A stretch of 34,251 nucleotides of DNA from Candidatus Omnitrophota bacterium (GCA_015234065.1 JADFWS010000007.1:1-34251), one strand, 5' to 3'; positions 12,778 through 22,022 are shown, numbered from the stretch's first letter. The notes: generated by a model not told the origin, from the sequence alone. Numbers and translations: made by a program.

Positions 12778-15495
12778 ATGTCTTCCGAGAAAAAATTCTA
12801 TTCATTTCTTTCCGACGGCGTTTCGTTCCGTTCTACGGATGCGGCATGGTCGCGCCTTATTTACGCGCCGCTGTGCGGCCCCGACGGGAACAGCATCAAA
12901 TCTGCCATTACGCCGCTTTTGTCCGGTGATATTAAATTGGATAAAGGGAAATATATTACGCGTCCCGCGTCCCGCGAGGACCTGCGCCAGCCTGTTCGCA
13001 ATTTCTTCATGTCGGTTGAGGGCCGGGGTGTGGCCGGTATCGGGGATGCTGCGGACGCATCTGTATCTGTCGAGATCGGGCAGCTGTGGCATAAGCAGGT
13101 GCGTTCATTTCCAGCCCTGGGCCTGGCCACGGAAACGCTTACGTTTGTTCCGGTATCCGCAGAAACGCTCGAGCTTACGCGGGTGACGGTTAAAAACATT
13201 TCAGATCAGGTGGTGGCTTTTACGCCGACGGCGGCGATCCCGATCTTCGGCCGTGCGCTCGCGAACAAGCATGATCATGAGCACGTGACCGCGTTATTGC
13301 ACCGGATCGACGTGTGTGCCGACGGCGTTTGCGTCACGCCGACCATGCTGTTCAATGAAGAGGGCCACAAGCAGGGAAAGAATACATATTATGTTTTCGG
13401 TGCCGACGGCGAGGGCGCCGCGCCGCAGGGGGCGTTCCCCACGATCGAAGCATGTTGCGGCGAGAGCGGTACGCTTGACCGGCCCGAGGCGGTCATGCAG
13501 AACCTGCCGTTGCGCAAGCTGAGCGAGCCCGAACTTCAGGGCCGGGAAGCGATGGGCGCGCTGCGTTTTGCCAGGGTGTCTTTAAAGCCCGGCGCAGTCA
13601 AGGAATTTATTATCGCGGCCGGTATCGGCGCGTCGTGCGATGACGGGGTTGCGGCGTTCACGCGGTTTAAGACCAGCGCCGCGTTCGATAAGGCGCTGGA
13701 GGCTAATAAAACATTTTGGGCCGGAAAAACATCGTCGATCCTGTTTGAGGACGGAGACCCTGATTTTGACGCGTGGATGCGCTGGGTCACGCTTCAGCCG
13801 GTCCTGCGCCGTATTTTCGGGTGCTCGTTTCTGCCGGATCATGATTACGGCAAAGGCGGTAAAGGCTGGCGCGATATCTGGCAGGACCTCTTGTCGCTTA
13901 TCCTGATTGAACCGGAGTCGGTGCGCGATCAGTTGCTGAATAATTTTGCCGGCATTCGTATCGATGGCTCGAATGCCACGATCATCGGGCAAAAGCCGGG
14001 TGAATTCATGGCGGATCGCAATGCGATCACGCGCGTCTGGATGGATCATGGGGCCTGGCCTTTTTTGACCACACTTTTATATATCAATCAATCCGGGGAT
14101 ACGGACCTTCTTTTTGAAAAGGCGCCGTATTTTGCGGATCTTCAGGCTTCGCGCACCTTTGAAAAGAATACGGCCTGGACACCGGCGTACGGCAGTCAGC
14201 TGAAAGGCCGCAAAGACGGCGTCTATTACGGCACGGTGCTGGAGCATATTCTGGTCCAGAATCTGGTCCCGTTCTTTAATGTGGGCGAGCACAACATTAC
14301 TCGTTTGGAGAGTGCGGATTGGAACGACGGCCTGGATATGGCTTTCAAACGCGGCGAGAGCGTGGCCTTCATGTCGTTTTATGCCGGGAACCTGTTGTCG
14401 ATCGCGGAATTGCTCGAGATCACGGCCCAGGCGCGTAATCTTAAGACGATCACCGTGGCGGCGGAGCTTAAGCTTTTGTTCGATACGCTGTCGTCCCCTG
14501 TGAATTATGACAATATCGCGGAAAAGAAATTCCGCTTGTTCGACGAATATTTTAAAGCGGTCCAGCCCGAGCTTTCGGGCGATACGTGTGAGCTGGATAT
14601 TGCGGCGGTGGTATCCGACCTGCGTGCCAAAGGCGCGTGGATGTCCGCGCATATCCGCAAGCAGGAAAAAGTTTCCGTGCCGGCTGATGCCGGCGCCTTC
14701 ACCTGGTTCAATGGATATTATGATAATCAGGGCGAGCGCGTGGAAGGGTTTAAGGCCGGCCGTGTATGGATGACGTTAACAGGCCAGGTATTTCCGGTCA
14801 TGCACGGCATTGCCAATGCGGAAGATACGCACGAGATCATTAAGTCGGTCCGAAAGTTTCTGAAAGACAAAGACCTGGGTGGTTTTCGGTTGAACACGGA
14901 TTTCGGCGTAAAAACGCATCTGGCGCTCGGACGGGCGTTCGGTTTTGCATTTGGCACAAAAGAGAATGGTGCGGTTTTTTCACATATGGCGGTCATGTAC
15001 GGCTATGCGCTGTATAAGCAGGGTTTTGCCCGCGAAGGGTTTGAGGTGCTGCGCTCGCTGTACGATATGAGCATGGCGCCGGGCAAAGCGTTCATTTATC
15101 CGGGTGTTCCGGAATATTTTGATGGGACCGGCCGAGGCATGTATCATTTTCTTACCGGCTCGGCCAGCTGGTATGTCCTGACATTGCTCACACAGGCGTA
15201 TGGCGTGCGCGGCGAAGGCGGGGATCTTATCCTGTCTCCAAAACTCGTGGCCGAGGAATTTTCCGCGTCAGGTGAGGCCGCGGTCACCTGCCAGTTCGCG
15301 GGCAAGGCGGTGCGGGTCGTGTACGTGAATCCTAAAAAGAAAGATGCCGGCGCCTATCGCATTGAGGCTGTTCAGCTGAACGGCTGTGACGCGGATGTGG
15401 TGCCCCATGCACCGGCTGAAGTGAGATTATCGCGCGCGCTTCTGGCAGCCGCACTGGCTCCTGCCGAGATCAAAGTATTTTTGACAAATATGTAA
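12778..15495 (+). CDS. GH94 family glycoside phosphorylase (cellobiose phosphorylase-like)
   Basis: A 905-aa cytoplasmic enzyme, no signal peptide. Family GH94 splits beta-linked disaccharides or oligosaccharides with phosphate, giving a sugar 1-phosphate and saving ATP. Visible signatures are the RDIWQD segment (365-370) of the (alpha/alpha)6 barrel and the ADWNDGLD segment (513-520), which holds the family's general-acid aspartate. An N-terminal beta-sandwich of about 280 residues precedes the barrel, as usual. I place the start at 12778 (MSSEKKFYSF) because a strong promoter lies just upstream and the longer reading overlaps the PilZ gene. Substrate is not decided by sequence: cellobiose, longer cellodextrins, laminaribiose or chitobiose remain possible. 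The neighbouring sugar importer and secreted GH2-like enzyme suit uptake and phosphorolysis of beta-glucan fragments. Confidence 0.85.
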   Translation: MSSEKKFYSFLSDGVSFRSTDAAWSRLIYAPLCGPDGNSIKSAITPLLSGDIKLDKGKYITRPASREDLRQPVRNFFMSVEGRGVAGIGDAADASVSVEIGQLWHKQVRSFPALGLATETLTFVPVSAETLELTRVTVKNISDQVVAFTPTAAIPIFGRALANKHDHEHVTALLHRIDVCADGVCVTPTMLFNEEGHKQGKNTYYVFGADGEGAAPQGAFPTIEACCGESGTLDRPEAVMQNLPLRKLSEPELQGREAMGALRFARVSLKPGAVKEFIIAAGIGASCDDGVAAFTRFKTSAAFDKALEANKTFWAGKTSSILFEDGDPDFDAWMRWVTLQPVLRRIFGCSFLPDHDYGKGGKGWRDIWQDLLSLILIEPESVRDQLLNNFAGIRIDGSNATIIGQKPGEFMADRNAITRVWMDHGAWPFLTTLLYINQSGDTDLLFEKAPYFADLQASRTFEKNTAWTPAYGSQLKGRKDGVYYGTVLEHILVQNLVPFFNVGEHNITRLESADWNDGLDMAFKRGESVAFMSFYAGNLLSIAELLEITAQARNLKTITVAAELKLLFDTLSSPVNYDNIAEKKFRLFDEYFKAVQPELSGDTCELDIAAVVSDLRAKGAWMSAHIRKQEKVSVPADAGAFTWFNGYYDNQGERVEGFKAGRVWMTLTGQVFPVMHGIANAEDTHEIIKSVRKFLKDKDLGGFRLNTDFGVKTHLALGRAFGFAFGTKENGAVFSHMAVMYGYALYKQGFAREGFEVLRSLYDMSMAPGKAFIYPGVPEYFDGTGRGMYHFLTGSASWYVLTLLTQAYGVRGEGGDLILSPKLVAEEFSASGEAAVTCQFAGKAVRVVYVNPKKKDAGAYRIEAVQLNGCDADVVPHAPAEVRLSRALLAAALAPAEIKVFLTNM

Positions 15496-15529
15496 CAGAA
15501 TGTTAAAATACGACCTTCTTTTAAAAGGT
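15481..15529 (+). promoter_or_regulatory. Strong promoter of the ABC importer operon, with palindrome at the start site
   Basis: A consensus TTGACA (15481-15486), 17-base spacer and TAAAAT (15504-15509). The -35 lies inside the last codons of the phosphorylase gene. The expected start is near 15516. Directly after the -10 is ACCTTCTTTTAAAAGGT (15513-15529), containing the palindrome CTTTTAAAAG; this is a possible operator. Confidence 0.75.
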
Positions 15530-15569
15530 ATTTTTACTTTATTTAATTCCGTCGGAGATGGGGCGGCAC

Positions 15570-16868
15570 ATGACCTTCAGGATGAAAATGTTATTGCCTG
15601 TGATATGCGGCCTTATGCTGCTGGCGGTATCCGGGTGCGGTAGCCCTGTCAAGCCGGTTGATCAGATCGAAGTCTGGCACTGGATGACCGATCGCCATGA
15701 CGTGCTCGAGCAGCTTGCCAAACAGTACGAGCAGGAAACCGGCATCAAGGTCAAGCTTGAACTCTTTGCCCCTTCGGATGCGTATACTCAAAAGATCATT
15801 GCGGCCGCCCAGGCCAATGTCCTTCCCGATATTTACGGGATCCTCGACAAAAAATCTATTGTAGCGGCATTTATTAAGGCCGGTTTTGTCATGGACCTGA
15901 CGCCTGCGTACCAGGCGAATAACGGGGCATGGGAGCAGTCGCTGTTTGCCAAGGCGCTGGAGACAACCCGTTTTGCCGAGGGCAATGCCAGCAAGGTCCC
16001 GCCCGGGTTTTATGGTGTGCCGATCGATACCAGCAGTATTCAGATGGTGTATAACAAAAACCTGCTGAAAAAAGCCGGGATCGCCAAACCGCCGGCGACA
16101 TTCGATGAATTCATTCTGGATATTGAGGCCCTGCGCCGCGTGGGCGTTACGCCATTCGTATCCGGTTTCGGTGAAATGTGGCTGCTTGATTGTTTTGCGT
16201 CGAATTATGCGTTTAACATCATGGGCGAGCAGAAAGTCATGCAGACGCTGCGCGGAGAGGTGCCGTACACAGACCCCGACTGGATCAAGGTATTGACGAT
16301 CTTTAAGACACTGCGCGATAAAAAGGCTTTTATCGAGGGCATTGTGACCAAGGGCAACAAATATTCCGAGCAGGACTTTGCGCTTGAGCGTGCGGCATTC
16401 TCGTTTAACGGGTGGTGGTGTGTGAATGTGTATAAGGGGATGAACCCCGGGTTATCGTACGGCGTGGTCCCGCTGCCGGCCATGGCATCGCCGTTTCCCC
16501 TCAAAAGCTGGGGAGGCGCTGGTTCCTGGTTTGTGGTGAATAACACGTCAAGAAATAAAGACAAGGCTGTTCGGTTTCTCCAGTGGTTGACGGCTAAAGA
16601 ACAGCAGGTCTTTTTATCTGAAAAAACATTAAACCTTCCGGCTAATCGTGAGGCGATCAGGATGATCCCCCCGGTGCTGGGAGATTTTGCAAAAGCCATG
16701 GATAATATGACCCATCCGACGATCTGGCCGGTCAATGAGGATCCACTGGTGATCGAGGCGTTTGACAAGGGGCTCCAGGCGATCATTATCGGCGAAAAGT
16801 CGCCGGAGAGCGTGGCCCAGGATGTCCAGGCTGTCAAGGCGCGGCAAATGGCAAAAGCAAAGAAATAA
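15570..16868 (+). CDS. ABC transporter sugar-binding lipoprotein (solute-binding family 1)
   Basis: A lipoprotein: basic n-region, hydrophobic core, then lipobox VSGC with the modified cysteine at about residue 23. The mature part follows the family 1 (UgpB/MalE-like) pattern, beginning IEVWHWMTDRHDVLEQL and ending with helices around ESVAQDVQAVKARQ. It should capture a sugar or oligosaccharide in the periplasm and deliver it to the two permeases encoded next. Several in-frame ATGs exist (15558, 15570, 15582, 15588). I chose 15570, giving 432 aa, because it keeps basic residues ahead of the signal helix; 15588 has the best-spaced AGGA but lacks that charge. The ligand cannot be read from sequence, but neighbouring enzymes point to glucan oligosaccharides. 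Confidence 0.88.
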   Translation: MTFRMKMLLPVICGLMLLAVSGCGSPVKPVDQIEVWHWMTDRHDVLEQLAKQYEQETGIKVKLELFAPSDAYTQKIIAAAQANVLPDIYGILDKKSIVAAFIKAGFVMDLTPAYQANNGAWEQSLFAKALETTRFAEGNASKVPPGFYGVPIDTSSIQMVYNKNLLKKAGIAKPPATFDEFILDIEALRRVGVTPFVSGFGEMWLLDCFASNYAFNIMGEQKVMQTLRGEVPYTDPDWIKVLTIFKTLRDKKAFIEGIVTKGNKYSEQDFALERAAFSFNGWWCVNVYKGMNPGLSYGVVPLPAMASPFPLKSWGGAGSWFVVNNTSRNKDKAVRFLQWLTAKEQQVFLSEKTLNLPANREAIRMIPPVLGDFAKAMDNMTHPTIWPVNEDPLVIEAFDKGLQAIIIGEKSPESVAQDVQAVKARQMAKAKK

Positions 16869-16880
16869 GAAAGTCGCGGC

Positions 16881-17804
16881 ATGGGTGCTCACGCACAGAT
16901 CAGGGCTCTGAAGATCCCGAACGCAGATATATATAAAAATTTTTTGTTCGTGCTACCTGCGGTCGTTATTTTTTTGCTGTTTTATATTTATCCGTTCTTT
17001 CAATTATTTTATGTGTCGCTGCATGAGTGGCCGGGCATTGGCCCCATGACGTTTGTGGGCCTCCAGAATTTTAAGGACTTGGCCGGCGATCAAATCTGGT
17101 GGGCGTCCATCGGGCACGCGGGGTATATTACACTCATTGCGCTGACGTTTCAGAATGCGCTGGCGTTCGCGCTGGCCCTGGCGTGCGATCGCGAGATCCG
17201 CATGAAGCGTTTTTATCGGGTGATCTTTTTCATTCCGCCGGTGTTGTCGGAAGTGGTTGTCGGCATCCTCTGGAATTGGGTGCTGAATGCCGGCCAGCAA
17301 AATGGCCAGCAGATCGGGCTGCTCAATGCGTTTCTTGTTCAGGCTGGTTTGCCGAATCTTGTTCATGGCTGGCTTTCTGATCCGAAAACAGCGCTGACGT
17401 GCATTGCGGTCGTGCATGCCTGGAAAGGTTTTGGCTGGGGTTTTATGCTGCTGCTCGCGGGCCTGCAGACCATTGACCGCCAGCTCTACGAAGCGGCCAG
17501 GGTAGACGGGGCCAGTAGCTGGAGAATGTTCTGGAATGTGACCGTGCCAATGATGTTCCCGGTGATCACGGTGGTCATGATCCTGACGATTTTGGGGTCC
17601 ATGCAGGTGTTTGTCCTTATTTTGTCGCTGGTGAATCAGGGCCTTGTGTATCATACGGAAGTTCCGGTGACGCGCATTCTGGGGGCCATGTCCGGGACAA
17701 ATCAGTTCGGTTATGCCTGCGCACAGGCGGTTATTTTCGGTGCTATATTGCTCACGGTTTCATTTTTGGTAAAGAAGTTGTCGGGGTTTGGAAAACAGGC
17801 ATGA
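16881..17804 (+). CDS. Sugar ABC transporter permease (UgpA/MalF-like)
   Basis: A 307-aa integral inner-membrane protein with six predicted helices; the first is at about residues 22-45 (FLFVLPAVVIFLLFYIYPFF). It carries the coupling-helix EAA signature in the form YEAARVDGASSWRMFWNVTVP, the site that docks on the ATPase. It forms the translocation pore with the next gene product. It starts 12 bases after the binding-protein gene and its stop overlaps the next start as ATGA, so the three genes are one operon. No ATPase gene is present in this window; this transporter class often uses a shared MsmK/UgpC-like ATPase encoded elsewhere. Confidence 0.9.
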   Translation: MGAHAQIRALKIPNADIYKNFLFVLPAVVIFLLFYIYPFFQLFYVSLHEWPGIGPMTFVGLQNFKDLAGDQIWWASIGHAGYITLIALTFQNALAFALALACDREIRMKRFYRVIFFIPPVLSEVVVGILWNWVLNAGQQNGQQIGLLNAFLVQAGLPNLVHGWLSDPKTALTCIAVVHAWKGFGWGFMLLLAGLQTIDRQLYEAARVDGASSWRMFWNVTVPMMFPVITVVMILTILGSMQVFVLILSLVNQGLVYHTEVPVTRILGAMSGTNQFGYACAQAVIFGAILLTVSFLVKKLSGFGKQA

Positions 17805-18652
17805 ATATATTCAACAGCAGATATGTTTTAGAACGCGTTGCCAAAAATACGGCCGTTCATATTTTTTTAATGGCAGCCGCCGCGGCGTGCCTGTTGCCGC
17901 TGTTCTGGATGATCCGCTCGTCGCTTATGTCGAACGCAACGATCTTTACGGATCAGGCGCTGTTCCCGCATGAGTTTAATGCCGGGAATTACGCGACGGC
18001 CTGGGTCCGGGGGAACTTCAGCGTGTATTTTTTGAACAGCGTGCTTTACACCGTGAGTGTTGTCGCCGGGATCGTCATGATCGCATCGCTGGCGGCGTTT
18101 GCGTTCTCGCGCCTGCGCTTTCCGGGCAGGGATGTTCTTTTTTATATGTTTGTGGCGGCGATGATGATCCCGCTTCCGGGATCTTTTGTGCCGTTGTTTG
18201 TCATGATGAGTAAACTGCATCTGACGAACAGCCCGCTCGGGTATATCCTGTGCATGATCAACGTGGGTTTGCCGCTGAGCATCTTATTATTGAAAACATT
18301 CTTTGATAAAATGCCGCAGGACCTTGAAGATGCCGCGCGTATTGACGGATGCAGCCGGGTCCAGATCTTGTGGCATGTGGCATTACCGCTGGCCCGTCCG
18401 GCAATCGCGGTGATCGTGATGTACAACACGCTGAATGTCTGGAATGAGTTTATTCTGGCGAATTTGTTGCTCAATGATAAAAGTCTTATGCCGCTGCAAA
18501 CAGGCCTCATGGCTTTTGCCGGCACGCATCAGGTGGATTATCCGGTCCTGATGGCGGGTCTGACGATTACTGCGATCCCGGTCGTGGCGGTGTATGTTTT
18601 CATGCAAAAGCATATTGTTAAAGAGCTTTGGACGGGGGTGCTCGTTGGTTAA
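17801..18652 (+). CDS. Sugar ABC transporter permease (UgpE/MalG-like)
   Basis: A 283-aa inner-membrane permease with six helices and the EAA coupling motif in the form LEDAARIDGCSRVQILWHV, followed by LPLARPAIAV. It partners the preceding permease; their genes overlap by four bases (ATGA), a sign of coupled translation. The C-terminus (HIVKELWTGVLVG) is typical of the family. Four bases after its stop begins the secreted GH2-like hydrolase, which implies that import and extracellular hydrolysis are expressed together. Confidence 0.9.
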   Translation: MNIFNSRYVLERVAKNTAVHIFLMAAAAACLLPLFWMIRSSLMSNATIFTDQALFPHEFNAGNYATAWVRGNFSVYFLNSVLYTVSVVAGIVMIASLAAFAFSRLRFPGRDVLFYMFVAAMMIPLPGSFVPLFVMMSKLHLTNSPLGYILCMINVGLPLSILLLKTFFDKMPQDLEDAARIDGCSRVQILWHVALPLARPAIAVIVMYNTLNVWNEFILANLLLNDKSLMPLQTGLMAFAGTHQVDYPVLMAGLTITAIPVVAVYVFMQKHIVKELWTGVLVG

Positions 18653-18656
18653 TTCG

Positions 18657-21002
18657 ATGATGCGTTATTTCTATTTTTGTGTGGCAGGTCTTGCGGTGTT
18701 GCTGCTTCTGACATCCGGTATTGTTGCGGGAAGCGCGTGCGCGGCGCCTGTTGTGCCGGCGGCAGTCGCAGCGCCGGACGACCTTGCGGGGGCATCCACC
18801 GAAGATCTCGTGAAGAAGTGCTGGGCGGCGTCTTCCAGAGGCGATTATACTGAAATTGATCGTGTGGTTAATGCCATGGTGGCGGCCTACGAGCAGCAGG
18901 CGATGGCGCTTCATGCGGAGTTGTCGGCGTTTCCGCCGGTGGCTATTGTCGGGAATTATAAGGTGATGAATGATGTGGCGACCGCGTTGTTTATCCGTGC
19001 CGAGGGGCTTATGCACCAGGGCCAGAATGACAAGGCCATTGCGGCGTTTCAGGATTTGATCAAAACATATCCGTATGCCCAATCGTGGGACCCCAGCCGC
19101 GGCGCGTTTTGGTCTGTGGCGGAAAAAAGCCGGGCCAGCCTGGACACGCTTTTGGGAAAGAATGAAGAAGATACGGTTGTACGTGTTAAGCCGACGGCCC
19201 CTGTTTTGGCCACGCCAGGTACGGACGCGGTAGTGGATTATAAGAAATACGGCTCCTTTCACAACGTCGGAACGCCGGAATATAAATATGTGATGCGTAA
19301 TCCCAATGAGCTGGCGAAAGCCGTGGGTGAGGGGATTTATCCGAATACCGGGGATGTACTGAAGAATCCTGCGTACAAGCAGGCCTATAAAGAAGGAAGG
19401 CTGAGCGGGTCGCATTGGGATTTTGCGAATACAAGGGACCTCGAGGCTGCGTATTTGAAATGGGCGACCGCGGCCGAAGACCCGGGTGTCAAAATGTTCT
19501 TTGTAGCGCTATCCTTTGAAAAGGGCGGGCTTTTTCTCGAGGCGATCAAGGCGTATCATGCGCTCATTGTTCATTTTCCAAAGACCACGGCCTGGACGTA
19601 CTGGCGCACCCCGTGGTATCCCGCGCAAGCGGCCATTGGCAAGATCAAGAATATTTTGCGTCGGCATCCGGAGCTTAATCTGGTCTATAAATACGGAAAA
19701 GTTGAAATTGATAATTCGGATGATAATGATGCCACAAATGACGTTTTTCATGTGTATCCGGGAGTTATTGAAACAAAAACTCTGATCGAGAAAGCAGAGG
19801 AAAAGCTTCCGACGGCTATTCGTCAGCGCCTGGGAAAACCCCGGAAGCATCTGGGTGGAAAGAAAGTTTCGCTCGTCAAATATGCGAACGGCCATTGGCG
19901 TATGTTCGTGAACAATCATCCGTTCATGATCAAGGCCATTACGTACACGCCGACCAAGGTCGGCCAGAGCCCGGATAATGGGACCGTGGAGAACTGGATG
20001 TTCCAGGACAGTGATAGTAATGGAAAGATCGACAGCCCCTACAAATCCTGGGTCGACAAGAACGGGAATAACACGCAAGACCCGGATGAACCTGTGGTCG
20101 GCGATTTTCAGCTGATGAAGGAAATGGGTGTCAATGCCATTCGCCTGTATCACAATAATCAAAAGATCAACAAAGAGCTCATGCGTGACATGTACAGCCA
20201 TTATGGCATTATGGTGATCATGGGCGATTTTGTCGGGAAGTATGCCCTGGGCAGTGGCGCTGACTGGTCGACGGGAACAGATTATGAGAATCCCGAACAC
20301 CGCCGCCGGATGATGGATAGCGTCGAGCAGATGGTCCGCGAGTTCAAGGATGAGCCGTATATCCTGTTCTGGCTTTTGGGCAATGAGAACAATTACGGCG
20401 TTGCGTGTAATGCGGATAAAAAGCCGGTGGCGTATTATAAATTCATCAATGACGTGGCGAAACGCATTAAAGAGATCGACCCTGACCGTCCGGTGGCCAT
20501 CGCGAATGGGGATATTCTGTATCTGGATATTTTTGCCAAGAATGCGCCGAATGTGGATATTTTCGGCGCGAATGTGTACCGGGGGGATTACGGGTTCGGT
20601 TCATTCTGGGATACGGTGAAGCGGGCCACCAACAAGCCGGCCATGATCACGGAATATGGGGCGCCGGCGTATGGCCGCGGCCTTACGCTCGACGAGGGTG
20701 AGGAAGCCCAGGCGGCGTATCATCAAGGCAACTGGCTGGACATTCTGGAGAACTCCGCCGGATATGATGACGGCGAAGGTAATGCCATCGGCGGTGTCGC
20801 GTTTGAATGGATGGACGAGTGGTGGAAGAATTATGAACCATCCAAGCATAACACCAAGGCCGACGTGGTCGGGCCGTTCGCGGGTGGTTATTATTATGAA
20901 GAATGGTTCGGCCTTGTAGGCCAGGGGGACGGGTCAAAAAGTCCTTATATGCGCCAGCTTCGTAAGGTGTATTATATGTACAAGGACCTGTGGAATAAGT
21001 AA
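18657..21002 (+). CDS. Secreted GH2-like glycoside hydrolase with N-terminal WDP/FW module
   Basis: A 781-aa exported protein: signal peptide MMRYFYFCVAGLAVLLLLTS with a likely cut after SACAA. Residues about 45-165 form a helical module found twice more in the next gene; a weaker copy may lie at 260-345. The catalytic TIM barrel spans about 400-775. The acid/base glutamate is expected at E577 (LLGNENNYG) and the nucleophile at E666 (MITEYGAP), the GH2-clan pattern. An insertion at 451-478 has acidic calcium-loop-like sequences (D451-S-D-S-N-G-K-I-D459, then DKNGNN). I start at 18657, four bases after the permease stop, since the longer reading overlaps the permease gene and hides the signal peptide. 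It probably acts on a beta-linked polysaccharide outside the cytoplasm; a GH2/GH5-type beta-glycosidase or a transglycosylase are both possible. Confidence 0.78.
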   Translation: MMRYFYFCVAGLAVLLLLTSGIVAGSACAAPVVPAAVAAPDDLAGASTEDLVKKCWAASSRGDYTEIDRVVNAMVAAYEQQAMALHAELSAFPPVAIVGNYKVMNDVATALFIRAEGLMHQGQNDKAIAAFQDLIKTYPYAQSWDPSRGAFWSVAEKSRASLDTLLGKNEEDTVVRVKPTAPVLATPGTDAVVDYKKYGSFHNVGTPEYKYVMRNPNELAKAVGEGIYPNTGDVLKNPAYKQAYKEGRLSGSHWDFANTRDLEAAYLKWATAAEDPGVKMFFVALSFEKGGLFLEAIKAYHALIVHFPKTTAWTYWRTPWYPAQAAIGKIKNILRRHPELNLVYKYGKVEIDNSDDNDATNDVFHVYPGVIETKTLIEKAEEKLPTAIRQRLGKPRKHLGGKKVSLVKYANGHWRMFVNNHPFMIKAITYTPTKVGQSPDNGTVENWMFQDSDSNGKIDSPYKSWVDKNGNNTQDPDEPVVGDFQLMKEMGVNAIRLYHNNQKINKELMRDMYSHYGIMVIMGDFVGKYALGSGADWSTGTDYENPEHRRRMMDSVEQMVREFKDEPYILFWLLGNENNYGVACNADKKPVAYYKFINDVAKRIKEIDPDRPVAIANGDILYLDIFAKNAPNVDIFGANVYRGDYGFGSFWDTVKRATNKPAMITEYGAPAYGRGLTLDEGEEAQAAYHQGNWLDILENSAGYDDGEGNAIGGVAFEWMDEWWKNYEPSKHNTKADVVGPFAGGYYYEEWFGLVGQGDGSKSPYMRQLRKVYYMYKDLWNK

Positions 21003-21003
21003 A

Positions 21004-21089
21004 TTGGCAAATCGCGCGAAAGTATGGCATACTTTCCCGTACATGCGACGTAAAATAAGGGTGTTTAAAAAATAACAGGAGGAGTAGAT
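21004..21089 (+). promoter_or_regulatory. Promoter with overlapping palindrome and strong ribosome binding site
   Basis: TTGGCA (21004-21009), an 18-base spacer and CATACT (21028-21033) form a moderate promoter. It overlaps a perfect 9-bp inverted repeat with one central base (GAAAGTATG-G-CATACTTTC, 21018-21036), which suits a dimeric repressor or activator site. No T-run follows, so I do not call it a terminator. AGGAGG at 21077-21082 lies seven bases before the ATG at 21090, the strongest ribosome binding site in the window. Confidence 0.55.
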
Positions 21090-22022
21090 ATGAAGAAGGT
21101 CGTGATCGTGAGTGTATTTGTTGCGTTTTTAGCGGTGGCGGGCGGCTTCGCGCGCGCAGAAGAAGCGGCGATACCCGTTGTCCCGTCGGGCGCGGCGCCG
21201 GTCGTTGTGCCTGCGGCGCAGGCCAAGGCGGCATATAATTTCGGAGACCATCGTTCCTCGACGCTGACGACGAAGGCGTGGGGCGCTCTGGCCATGAAAG
21301 ACCTGGACGGCGTTTTGGCGTATACCGGCAAGTGCCTGGAATTGTATGCGGCCGAAGCGGCCAAGATGCAGGCAGGGCTCAAGGAATTTCCGGCAGGCGA
21401 TGACCAGAAGATCTTTTCGTTCTGGGCGTTAAATGATGTGGCGACATCTGTTTATATTCAGGGTGAGGCGTATAATCGCGCCGGGGATAAGGAAAAAGCC
21501 AAAGCGGCGTTTGAACGTGTTACTAAAGAATTCTCGTTTGGCCAGGCATGGGATCCGTCGAAGAAGCTGTTCTGGAAGCCGTCCGTGGCGGCCAAAGACA
21601 AGCTGGATATGATGGCCAAGGGGATCGATCTTGATTTCAGCGATATGTCTTCCGCCGGGATCGTAAAGAAGGCGTGGGAAGCATCTGCGGCCAAGAATGT
21701 CGCGGCTGTTGAGGCGTATGTGGCCAAGAACCTCGAACTGTACGGGGCCAAGGCCAAGGAAATGCAGGCGGGCCTGACGGAATATCCGTGGGAATCTCCT
21801 GAAAAGATCCATTCGTTTTGGGCGCTGAATGATATTGGCACGTCACTGTTCGTCCTGGGTGATACGTACCGCCAGGCCGGCCAGAATGGCAAGGCTAAAG
21901 AAACGTTCCAGAAGCTTGTGAACGAATATTTCTACGCGCAGTGCTGGGACCCGCAGGGCTGGTTCTGGAAGCCGGCGGAAGCGGCACAGCAGAAACTGGT
22001 CGAGCTTGAAGCGGCCAAGTAA
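21090..22022 (+). CDS. Secreted protein of two tandem WDP/FW modules
   Basis: A 310-aa exported protein of no family known to me. Signal peptide MKKVVIVSVFVAFLAVAGG with a likely cut after ARA. The mature part is two copies of a ~118-residue helical module (about residues 54-172 and 186-308) that clearly resemble each other: both have KAW near the start, MQAGL, FWALND followed by TS, a G-x-x-x-KA helix, then WDP and FWKP. A third copy is in the upstream hydrolase. The helix pairs are TPR-like, but I see no exact TPR consensus. The very strong AGGAGG site suggests abundant expression. Being encoded between a secreted hydrolase and a carbohydrate-binding-like lipoprotein, it may scaffold or bind in the same periplasmic or surface system; this is inference. 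Confidence 0.82.
   Translation: MKKVVIVSVFVAFLAVAGGFARAEEAAIPVVPSGAAPVVVPAAQAKAAYNFGDHRSSTLTTKAWGALAMKDLDGVLAYTGKCLELYAAEAAKMQAGLKEFPAGDDQKIFSFWALNDVATSVYIQGEAYNRAGDKEKAKAAFERVTKEFSFGQAWDPSKKLFWKPSVAAKDKLDMMAKGIDLDFSDMSSAGIVKKAWEASAAKNVAAVEAYVAKNLELYGAKAKEMQAGLTEYPWESPEKIHSFWALNDIGTSLFVLGDTYRQAGQNGKAKETFQKLVNEYFYAQCWDPQGWFWKPAEAAQQKLVELEAAK

Noticed and set aside
18594-18656. Upstream start for the GH2-like hydrolase
   Set aside because: It would overlap the permease gene by 59 bases and put 21 extra residues before a clear signal peptide.
21018-21036. Terminator after the hydrolase gene
   Set aside because: The inverted repeat has only one central base in its longest form and is followed by CCGTACATG, without a T-run; an operator is more likely.
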